Positions 54,600 through 63,010 of a DNA stretch of 64,000 nucleotides are shown one piece after another (within the stretch, counting starts at the first letter, position 1; each line of letters begins with the position of its first letter). The stretch is taken from NCBI GenBank assembly GCA_004431415.1, contig QPMI01000439.1, positions 434,001 through 498,000 on the forward strand, written 5' to 3'. Under the pieces are notes generated by a model, which worked only from the letters and a program-made list of their open reading frames with translations, ran no database searches and was not told the origin of the DNA. The position numbers and the translations under genes are program-made. Source of the stretch: Cyanophora paradoxa. Its lineage: Eukaryota; Glaucocystophyceae; Cyanophorales; Cyanophoraceae.

Positions 54600-55636
54600 A
54601 TGACCTCTCTATTAGAAATCCCAAACTATGAACTTGCAGCCAAATCACTGCACAGCACCTCTCATGGAGTAGTTGATTCAACCCCTGGGTATATTTGTAC
54701 TGAAACTTCAAGTAATACCTCTTTCACAGAGAATAATATACTCAGAGTCAAAGAAATTCGATGTGATAGGAATGGAGGCAAGATAAGAACCACAGGAATT
54801 ATTATCTCGAATAAAAATCAGGTTCAAGCAGGTCAAGTAGTCCCAGATTCAGCAATATATGATAATGTAGGTGGATTTACCACAGCACAGATAGTTTCTT
54901 TTGGTAACACAAGTAATACTTCCGCTCTTGTAGTCAAGAGTGGAGGAGCATACTTTGGAGAGGCATTAAAGGTGAATGGAACAGTAACAGCATCCATACT
55001 AAATGCTGGAAGTGGAATGTTTGAGAGTCCAATAAATTTTGAGGGTGGATATAATGCGAGTAGTTTTTCAGTTGGTGTTGGTGTCTTTTCCACAATGTTA
55101 AACACACCTGAAATTGAATCATCGAATGCACTCAATATCAAGAGAAATGCAGTGGTTACAGCAACCATAAACAATGTTTCCCCTTCAATAAATCTAATTA
55201 AATATCTGAAAGCTCCTCACCCTCGGTTTTGTATTGTAAATTATTCAACATCAGCAGTTACTGTGGGAACCACATCAACAGCAAGAAGATTCGCTTTTAA
55301 CAGAACTCTTGTGGATGCAAGCAATAATATCACATTATCCACAGGCACCTTTACAGCACCTGTGTCCGGAATTTATAGATTCTTCTTCATTGTTCAAATG
55401 TCAACAGCTTCATCAACAGGGGAGTGTAGAGTTGCATTTAGAAAGAATGATTTGGCTCTTTCCCTCAATCGGTTCAAGAATTTTCAACTTACAATGGAAG
55501 GCGAAGTGTTCATATGGAGGCTTCTTTTGCTGTATATGCGAACGAATTTGTGAATGTTATACAAACCTGGACATCGTCCATGCAATATGATGCTACAATA
55601 CAAGGTATTACCTGTTTGGGGGCATCTCATCAGTAG
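54600..55636 (+). CDS. Fibre paralogue 1 with C1q/TNF-like head, one frameshift
   Basis: The N-terminal module (from MTSLLEIPNYELAAKSLH) contains NNILRVKEIRCDRNGGKIRT, TTGIIISNKNQ and ALVVKSGGAYFGEALKVNG, shared with the two downstream genes. The C-terminal part has STGTFTAPVSGIYRFFFIVQ, the C1q signature (F.AP.SG.Y.F), typical of trimeric heads. The main frame ends at 55553. The head completes in another frame (SFAVYANEFVNVIQTW) to a stop at 55636, so there is one indel near 55505. It follows the long fibre by 20 nt. A role in host attachment is inferred. Confidence 0.65.
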
Positions 55637-55665
55637 ATTATAAACTTTTTGTTGGGAATTTATAG

Positions 55666-56686
55666 ATGGCTACCCAAATTGCAGTTCCTGTTTTCTGTTA
55701 TGCAGCACCTAAATTGCATCAACTGAACCACACAGTTACAGATGCTATTCCCGGGTTTATTTGCACAGAAACCACAGGAGCAGATTCGTTTACTCAAAAT
55801 TCGATTATCAGATGCAAGGAGATTCGATGTGATAGAAATGCTGGAAAAATAAGAACCACACAATTAATCGTAAGTAACAAGAATCAGGTGTTAACAGGTG
55901 GTGTAGTTGCTGATGCAGCTATTTATGATGATGCAGGTGGGGTGACCACACCACAGATTGTTACTTTTGATGGGACAGAAAATAATGCAGCACTTGTAGT
56001 TAAATCAGGTGGAGCATGGATAGGTTCGGGAGCTTTTGTGAATGGAACACTCTCAGCTGCAAACGTCTCAATTTCAGGCCAAACGACATTTACAGGTGTT
56101 GTGAATGCAAATGGTGGTCTTTTTGTTCCTACTTATACAGTCCCTGTGATGACCACAACCACAAAGATTCAAACACTGAAATAGATACAGGAGCAAATGT
56201 AGATCTCATTCTGAAACGCAATAGCACAGAAGTCGCACGAATTGATGCAGGGGGTCTTACAATCGCAGCAACTTTTATTTGAAGCAAGAAACCCAACCTC
56301 GATTTTGTGTTGGGTTTGGTGTAGCAACAAGAAGTGGAGTATATGGGCGTCTTACTAATTGGTTGCATGAATTCTTTGATAATACCAACTCATTTGATGT
56401 AGTAGAAGGGAAATTCACAGCGCCTATAAGTGGAGATTATAGATTCTCTCTTAATTCTTATAGTATTGTTACCTCATCTGTGAGTGTAGATCTGAAAGTA
56501 AATGATCAGAATGTTTCAACAGAATTCAATTTCAGGGTAAACAACTCACAAACAGTAACCAACAAAACAATCATTTTGAGCGCAATACTCAGACTTGGAG
56601 CCGGGGATAATGTCTCTATTTATGCTGTTGATACTTCCATTTCAGAATTCACAACGTTTAGTGGCGAATTGCTGAGCATAATTTAA
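55666..56686 (+). pseudogene. Fibre paralogue 2 with C1q/TNF-like head, two frameshifts
   Basis: Starts MATQIAVPVFCYAAPKLHQ. The shared module reads NSIIRCKEIRCDRNAGKIRT, TTPQIVTFDGTENNAALVVK and SGGAWIGSGAFVNGTLSA, closely matching the gene upstream. The first frame ends at 56184, a middle frame gives TGANVDLILKRNSTEVARID, and the last frame (to 56686) carries the C1q-like head with VVEGKFTAPISGDYRFSL and DNVSIYAVDTS. The set is a tandem gene duplication with divergent heads, typical of receptor-binding proteins under diversifying selection (inference). Confidence 0.65.
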
Positions 56687-56705
56687 TTTCTACAAGTAGT
56701 TTAGA

Positions 56706-56969
56706 ATGTCGAATATATACCAAGTAGTTCTGACTGATACCGAAAAGTTGGGAATGGAATATTGCGCTGCTTCTGTTCAGGACTGGATTGATAATGCTGC
56801 CCACAACAGGGCAAGAATCGCAATTGATGAGATTGTTCAGAAAGAGATCCAATCTTGCATCTCATCAGGAGTTCAGATACCAACCTCAAAGGAAGCGATT
56901 GTATTACAGGCATTCCAAAGGGGAACTGTAAAGAAAGGCATCGAGTATAACAATGTCACAGAAGAGTAG
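56706..56969 (+). CDS. Small intact protein in the fibre cluster
   Basis: 87 residues starting MSNIYQVVLTDTEKLGMEYC. The centre reads VQDWIDNAAHNRARIAIDEI and the end is charged (RGTVKKGIEYNNVTEE). The layout (VTLTD.EK, then W..NA..RARIA.DEIV) reminds me of small proteins found beside phage structural genes, but I cannot name a family. It may be a chaperone or connector for the fibres. The frame is open and the gene sits 19 nt after fibre paralogue 2. Confidence 0.55.
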   Translation: MSNIYQVVLTDTEKLGMEYCAASVQDWIDNAAHNRARIAIDEIVQKEIQSCISSGVQIPTSKEAIVLQAFQRGTVKKGIEYNNVTEE

Positions 56970-57007
56970 TGTACATTATTTTTCTTTCCTTCTTAGTAAA
57001 AGAAGCA

Positions 57008-57851
57008 ATGGGTGAATATAATCGAGTTCAACTTCCAATATATTCCTTGGATCCCCTGCTATGCACTTTCGCCAGCATGAAGTTAATGATGAGGTTCGTG
57101 GTTTAGAATCCACAGAGAGACCCAATTCCAATGGTAACTCTTTTGATAAGAATTCGATTATTCGAGTTAAAGAACTGAGAGCAGACAAGAATTCGGGTGT
57201 GGTTAAAACAACTCGACTCCTTGTCTCAAATGCGAACTTCTTCCAACCCACTAATGGAGGTCTGATGCTTACAGTGTAGACCTGAAAGCCCTCGATTTTG
57301 ACAAGAATTCTGCTGCTGTAACTGTGAGATCAGGTGGAGCATTTATTGGTGGTGGTTGCAGAGTTTCAGGTCAACTCTCCTCATCAATTGCATACAATGA
57401 TGTCCCAGATACTCTTGAACAGAATGTTGAAGACCCACAACGAATTCGATTATATATACCAGTTGCACAACAGCCAATTATTCAATTTTACCAAGGTTAT
57501 ACTGTCACACTTGAAAACTCTGAATTGATTGAAGGAACCAAAAGAGTAATGAGAGGGCTGGTCATTCCTTCTGCAATGCTTTCTTTATGTAGAGCCAACA
57601 ATAACCAGCCAGGTCACAGATACAATTTCAGTGTTCAAGGATATGATCATTTCGGCACAGGGTTCTGTGTTTATAATAACAATTTCACCTATGATCTGTT
57701 TGTTACAGATATTGGAAAATATACAATTACAGTTATGGGTATCAGAACAGATATAGCTGCTGTCTCAGCTCTAAGAGGTGTTACTCCTGATACTCTTTCT
57801 CAAACAGGGTTTTACCAGGAACCAGATGTGATTGATAACCCAACCCCATAA
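57008..57851 (+). pseudogene. Fibre paralogue 3 with a different head, two frameshifts
   Basis: ATG at 57008 gives MGEYNRVQLPIYSLDPLL before a frame change. The next frame has NSIIRVKELRADKNSGVVKT and TRLLVSNANFF, and the last frame has AVTVRSGGAFIGGGCRVSGQ. These are the N-terminal module shared with the two upstream paralogues. The head (YIPVAQQPIIQFYQGYTVTL, RYNFSVQGYDHFGTGF) lacks the C1q signature, so a different receptor-binding domain is attached to the same base. The stop is at 57851. The pattern suggests modular exchange of heads. Confidence 0.6.
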
Positions 57852-57874
57852 ATTATATATTACTTTAATGTAAA

Positions 57875-57905
57875 ATGGCTGCCCCAGTAGAGCGAATTAT
57901 TACAC
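57875..57905 (+). pseudogene. First codons of a viral gene cut off by the retroelement
   Basis: An ATG after the AT-rich leader TTACTTTAATGTAAA opens MAAPVERIIT and runs directly into the poly(T) run at 57906. The start context matches the preceding viral genes and the spacing (23 nt after the last stop) fits the packing. The gene is therefore truncated after about ten codons. Confidence 0.55.
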
Positions 57906-57919
57906 TTTTTTTTTTTTTC

Positions 57920-58092
57920 AGTAATCCCTAGTGTATTAGGGGACTGGTGCCCCAAGTTGACAAACAGCTAATGCTATCTGCCTACCCTAGGCCTAAGCCT
58001 ACAAACACACGACAAGTCTAGCTTACCTCCCCCCTATTGGGTCTCCAGCTAGACTAACCCCGAGGGAATCTCCCTACTGCGAGCCCTACCCC
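57920..58092 (-). other. 3' untranslated region of the retroelement
   Basis: Lower-GC non-coding sequence between the poly(A) run and the first coding-like segment. It contains short complementary blocks (CCTAGTGTATTAGGGG; TGGTGCCCCAAG) that could fold into a small hairpin near the 3' end, as seen in some LINE RNAs. Confidence 0.45.
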
Positions 58093-59530
58093 CTAAGGCC
58101 ACTCTTGCGGCCCTCGGTGGGGCCTCCCCCAGCGGCCGCGCGAGCGCGGCCATTGGGGGGGTGGGGTTGGGGGTGGGGAGCTGGGGCCGGAGAGTTTATT
58201 GGGGCAGGGCCCCGGAGGATTTATTGCGCACCGCCTCTGCGGTGCGAGCGCCGCCGGGCGCGGGGCCCCCGGGGGAGGGGTTGGGGCCCCCCATCCGGCG
58301 GCGGGTCCCGCCCTGCAGGCTGCCAGCGGCGTGGCAGCCTGCACCTGCGCGGGCGGGACCGGACCTGGCGCAGGCAGGCAGGCCACGCCCGAGGGGCCTG
58401 CTCTCCTCCAGGAGTGGGCCTCTCAAGCGCGAGCGTGGCGTCAGCCCGGCGCGCGCGGGCAGGGAGTGCACACTTTGGGCTCAGGGTCTGTAGCCCAGCG
58501 GGGAGAGGCCGAAGATGAGGAGGGACTGGATGAGGTCGCCGCGGTGGAGCAGGGGGTGGTACCTTGGGGGGCAGAGAAGGGGGTACGGGGCTCGGTGGAG
58601 GCGGCGGTGACGGCCCAGGGGGTGTAGGCAGAGGGGACATCGGTCTGGGGGCGGGAGTGCCTCGGGGTGGAGCTGGCGCGCGCGGGCGGAAAACTCGAAT
58701 GGGGGCGGTGGTGCGGGGACCGAGGGCGGTGCCGGCGGTGGTGGGGGGGCCCGGCGGCGGGGGGCGCGGGCTGGCGGGGCGGGGCCGGTCTTGCGGTTCG
58801 ACGGGTGACGGCGGTGTGGGGGGGTCAGAGAGGCTCGCCGAGGCGGGGGGTCCGGGGGGGGCGGTCCTGTGGATCAGGGGCTGGGACAGCCGGACCTGCA
58901 CGTCGGGCTCCGCGGTCTCCACGTGCAAGAAGATTGTTGCGGGCGGAGGTGAAGCCGGCCGAGTCACGGAGGGCGGCCAGCTCACGCTCGCGGCGCGTGA
59001 GGCGGCGGGGTAGCGGGGCTGGCTGCGGGGAGGGGAGGAGGCTGGGGGGTGTGGGGGGGAGGGGGCTGGGGGGAAGGGGGGGGAGACGGGGCCGGGGACG
59101 GTGGAGGGGCCGGTCGGGCGGGCGAGGGGAGGGGGCCGGGGGTGGCGGAGGTCCGCTGGGGGCGGGGGCGGCGGGGAGTCCGGAGGGGGAGGGGGCAGTT
59201 GCGAGTCGGGGCCGGGAGAACGGGGGAGAGACCGACCGCGGACCGGAAGTAGGATTGGAGGGGCGCATCGCCACGGTCGTCCTCTGCCGCGGCCTTTGCC
59301 GCGGCCCTTACCGGGTCGAGCTGTGCCGGCACCTAGTCGGGAGGAAGGGCCTGTCGCCTCCGGTCGGCCTGTCGGAGGTGGGCGAGGCGAGGCGGGGGGC
59401 GGGGCGGGGCGTGGGGGGGGCGGGGGGTCCGGGGCTCGCGGCGGCGGGGGTGGAGCCGGAGCCGGAGGGGGCTGGGGCGGACCTCTGGGGCCGGGTCCGG
59501 GTGCTGGGGGCCGTTGGCTTGTGGCTAGGA
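58093..59530 (-). pseudogene. Proline-rich C-terminal region of the retroelement protein
   Basis: Minus-strand frames are dominated by proline with scattered ordered pieces: RRLTRRERELAALRDSAGF, EDDRGDAPLQSYFRSAV, and IFLHVETAEPDVQVRLSQPL. Long open frames on both strands here are largely due to GC bias. The ordered pieces and continuity with the protease support the minus strand. The frame changes repeatedly. Confidence 0.4.
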
Positions 59531-60457
59531 TTCGGGTGAGGATGAGGCTGCGCCAGTGGGCGCAGCACCGGCTGCTGCCATCGAAGGGCGAGTTGGGGTC
59601 CGTGAGCGCGTCTTCTTGGCCCCGGACCAGGGCGTCTGCCAGGGCACAGACAATTACACCGCAGCTGAAGCGGTCCCGTTGTTCGGGGATGGGGTACCTG
59701 GTGGCCGATGCAAGCGGCCAGGCGGTGGGGTCGTCTGAGGGGAGGTTGCGTTCCCGGCGCTCGAGCTGGAGCCAGCGGAGAATCGGGGCCAGCTTCTCTC
59801 GAGCCGACTCTGCGTTTGGCAGGTTGTAGGCATCATAGAGTTCGGCTCGACGGTCACGTACGTGGATCGCAGCGAAGGTCCAGTGGCCCGGTGAGTGGAT
59901 CGGGAAGAGCAGAACATCGAAGTCGAACGGGCTGACCCGCGGGCTACCAGCTTGTTGTGAAGGCGCTGGGGGCCTCGGCCTGGCGCGGAGAGGTTAGGGT
60001 ACTCAAGCGAGTCAAAGATTAGTGGACGGCGGGCCAGGGCAGGGAGTTGGGCGAGGAGGGCGAGGTAGAAGACAACGGTCTCGTCGTCTAACCAGGTCTC
60101 ACCATTGAGCCGACTGAGAGATCTCCTCGTGACGTTGATGCTGCCCGAGGTACCGAGCAGCGGCGAGGAGATCTGTCGGAGTACTTCCTGCGCAGGCTTT
60201 AGCGGGCCGGGTCGGGTCTGTGCCCACGCTAGGCGGACCTCTTCGGACGGCGGCAGGGGGGGCCACGGGCTGGGCTGCGGGCGGGTCGGGGCCGCGGGCA
60301 AGGGTGAGTGCCGGGGCTCCGGCGGGTGAGGCGCTGGGGGGCTCAGGGGGGGTGGAGGGTTAAGCTGGGGGGCTGAGCTCACGGGAGGGGCGTCCGATCG
60401 CGAGGTTGCTTTGAGGTTCGTGGGCGGGCTGTGCGGGCTGTCTGCGGCGACATTCAT
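59530..60457 (-). pseudogene. Ulp1/SENP-like (C48) cysteine protease domain of the retroelement
   Basis: The minus-strand frame from 60457 reads through a proline-rich leader into GETWLDDETVVFYLALLAQ, which matches the W-L-D/N-D substrate-groove segment of Ulp1 proteases. After a one-base slip near 59945 it continues LLFPIHSPGHWTFAAIHVRD (catalytic His in GHW), RAELYDAYNLPN (Asp), and PEQRDRFSCGVIVCALADAL (oxyanion Gln and catalytic Cys). The full His-Asp-Gln-Cys set is present in order and with normal spacing. Such enzymes cleave SUMO-type isopeptide bonds or process polyproteins. In this element it could process the retroelement polyprotein; that is inference. Confidence 0.7.
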
Positions 60458-62250
60458 CAGGTCATGGGCGTCGGGCGGGGAGGGCGGGCAAGCTGGACGG
60501 TCTGTGCTCGACCGGCCTACTGCTGAGTGCGCATCGCGCGCTGGCGCTGCGTCGGCTGGAGACGGGCGCGTTCCGGTACGCTTGGGGGTACCGGAATACT
60601 ACTGACCGGCACTACGGGTGCGGGCTGCGGGTTCGGGTCCGGCTGGGGGCGTGTCTCCCGGCGCGGCGGCTTCTTCGGCGGGCCGCGGGGTCTGTTGCTG
60701 GCGGGGTCGAGGCGCCGTCAGAGTCCGACGCGTGAGGCCACAGCGGCGCTGCCAGGCTTGGACGTCCGAGTTTCGCGCCTGCCAAATCTCCTGGAGCCCA
60801 GTCACAAGTACATCAAAGATCCCGTTCGCGCATTTCCGAGCAGCGGGGCGCGGACATGAAGGTACTCGAGGGCCGGGACCAGACTGCGGGGAGGAGCAGC
60901 CGGACGGACAGGCGGGGCGAGTCGTGCGAGAGGTCGGTGAAAAGGGCCTGTCCGTGAGTCAGCCAGCGGGAGGGGAGCCGTAGAGACAGGCACGGAGGTG
61001 GGGGGTACAGGCCGGGTCGCGAGCGTTCGTGCACGTCTGACGCCAGCGGCGTTCGTCAGCGAGGGCGAAGGCGGGAAATAGGTCGCGGAGGAACAGGCCG
61101 TCCGACTTCAGGCCGTCCGGGAGCTCGTACCTCGTTGCGGCGACTTTAGTCTCTGCGTGGTGATCGTTGTGTGGAGGAGGTTGTAAATCTTGGATTGCAT
61201 AGCGAGCCGGGCCGCTTGCGATGCCAAACAAAGGCCGAAGGCGTGGTCGTGGGTCTCGGGTTGACTCGCGCTGTGGAGCGCCGGCGGGGGTCGCGGTCTG
61301 CGGTTGCGGCGGCTCCTGGGTCGCGCCTCGGTGCCCAGGGGGTGCCGGGATGGGCCGCCGGAGGCGTCGGCGACGCGAGCGCACCCAGGGCGTACGCACA
61401 GGCCTTGCGGGTTGATGTTGCCGTAGAGGTGTGGGGCATCGCGGGCACGGACAGGTAGGAGGGCGCGAGTTCCATGCTGAATTTGGTGAGCTGCGCAAGC
61501 GGGCATTGAACGGGCTGACGCGTCGCGGGAGGCGCCTGCTTACGGAATTCGCGCGCGAGCCGTGCCGTCGGCCGGGGCGCCGAGCCACGAGGATTCAAGC
61601 GACGTCAGCCGCACGAAGTTACGCATTCGCAGACGGCGCGGACGTGGGCCGGGGGTCGGACTCGACGCGGTACGCTCTGCTGGAGTCGTACCCTCCAGGC
61701 TCCTGCGGGGGGGTGAGAAGAGGAGACGAACTCGAACCCGCCGGGGGAAAGAGGGGCTCACGCCGTGCTAGCCATGCACGTTTGCGGCAGCCGAGACGGC
61801 GGGTCGGATGCGACTGCGGGATCTGCCTGCCAGGTGGCGCTCTCGACGTCAGCCCAGGCATTGAGGCCGTGGCCATCGCTGCAGACCTTGGAGAACGGGG
61901 CGCAGGGGTGCAGGGCGAGTGCCGCTGCGGCGAGGCGGTCGGCTCGGTGGTTATCCGGTCGTACGCATCATTCAGTACCCTCTCCATGCGTTGGGCGATC
62001 GGGAGGCCGGCGAGGGCGGGAACGTGGGGCCGAGAGCCGCGAGCGCGTCTCGACGGCGCTGGCGTTCCTCCCGGCGCGCCGTGCGGTCTGACGTTCGATC
62101 TGGTGGAGAATGCGTCGAGTCTCGCGGCGGCGGAGGTGAGCAGTGCGCGCACGGATGTGCTCGACAGGTAGTTATAGCGCCCGAAAGCGGGTTCGGGCGC
62201 CCGCGTACACCCTTGTCCCTCGCCGAATTTGGCGATAAGCTCGCGTCAGA
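60458..62250 (-). pseudogene. Unidentified coding-like region between RNase H and protease
   Basis: Minus-strand segments such as RFRALYNYLSSTSVRALLTS, QRMERVLNDAYDRITTEP (about 61990) and LPDGLKSDGLFLRDLFPAFA (about 61100) look like parts of a helical protein but change frame several times. No catalytic motif was recognised. It is probably a linker or nucleic-acid-binding part of the retroelement polyprotein. Confidence 0.35.
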
Positions 62251-62349
62251 GGGCTCGGGGGGAGGTCGTCCGGGGCGGAGAGGTAGGACACGTACGATCC
62301 GGAGTCGTCCGCATCGCTGTCCGTCTCGGGCTCTGCGGGGCGACAGGCG

Positions 62350-63010
62350 CAGGCCGGTCAGTGTACTCTTTCTGATGCGCCTTCACTTCTGTACGCGGAC
62401 CTCGGCGGGTGGCCTTCCGGCGGCGGCGGCGAGGGCTCTGCGGTGCTGATGGACTTCTGCAGCCGCTCGCAGATGGTGCGAGAAGTTGGTGCGAAGCCGC
62501 TGCGGACCGTCGAGTCAGCGCGGTGCAGGACAGAGCGGCGGATGAGTGACATCGCCGTCGAGCTGTCTGTCTTAACTGTGCAGCCCTCGGCGACTTTAAG
62601 AAGGCCGTGAGGACGGCGAGGAGCTCGCCTTTGTTGTTGTTGACAGTGCCGGGCACGGGGCGACAAAGAAGTCGCTGCCGTCCGTGGGATGGCTTCGGCG
62701 AGCTCCCGCAGGGCCGCCGCCTGTGGGCGTCATCTTCTGCGCATGCATCGGCTTCACGCAGCAGCTGGTTTTTCAGCTGTATACCTTCGCTGCGGCGCTG
62801 GGCTTCCCGCTGCGATCCGCTGGGGAGTGCGCCGCGTTTGCTCGTGGTCCCGGGTCCAGACACCGCGTAAGCCGTTAGCGCCGCCTCGGATCCGAACCCC
62901 GTTGTGCTGGCATCGGTCGCCGCACTCTCGGGGCCGGGCAGCGGGAGCTCCTCGCGGCGAAGCTCCTGGGCTACGAGGTTCCAGAACGGGTCGGCTAGGG
63001 CTCCGGGTCG
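62350..63010 (-). pseudogene. RNase H-like domain of the retroelement
   Basis: The minus strand encodes, in order, ATDASTTGFGSEAALTAY (first Asp, about 62920), VNNNKGELLAVLTAFLKS (Glu, about 62645), VKTDSSTAMSLIRR (second Asp, about 62565) and EVKAHQKEYTDRP (about 62375, the VKAH segment near the last acidic position). This matches the D-E-D order of RNase H. The gap between the first two motifs (about 90 residues) is longer than usual, and a frameshift lies between Glu and the second Asp. Sequence to the right (63,010-64,000, including HDLLTRRTSRAGRRTVLDWA) is coding-like but has no recognised motif. Confidence 0.5.

Larger units (their letters stand above)
32937..57905. mobile_element. Integrated Polinton-like virus (PLV/Maverick type), about 25 kb
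   Basis: An AT-richer, intron-free block is inserted between GC-rich host DNA and a retroelement. It carries the hallmark set of this virus group: double-jelly-roll major capsid protein, minor capsid-type proteins, A32-like packaging ATPase, protein-primed PolB with Polinton-type N-terminus, primase-SF3 helicase and rve-family integrase. The right half is an unusually large fibre/attachment module. No matching terminal inverted repeats were found. The left boundary is placed at a 28-bp inverted repeat, and the right end is interrupted by a retroelement, so the true right terminus may be lost or lie beyond the window. Confidence 0.85.

Noticed and set aside
57850-57905. Right terminal inverted repeat of the provirus
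   Set aside because: The sequence has no counterpart in 32,937-34,200. It is the start of another gene, not a terminus.
58221-59829. Long glycine- and arginine-rich plus-strand frames in the retroelement
   Set aside because: They are complements of the proline-rich minus-strand region. The protease motifs and the poly(A) orientation both favour the minus strand.
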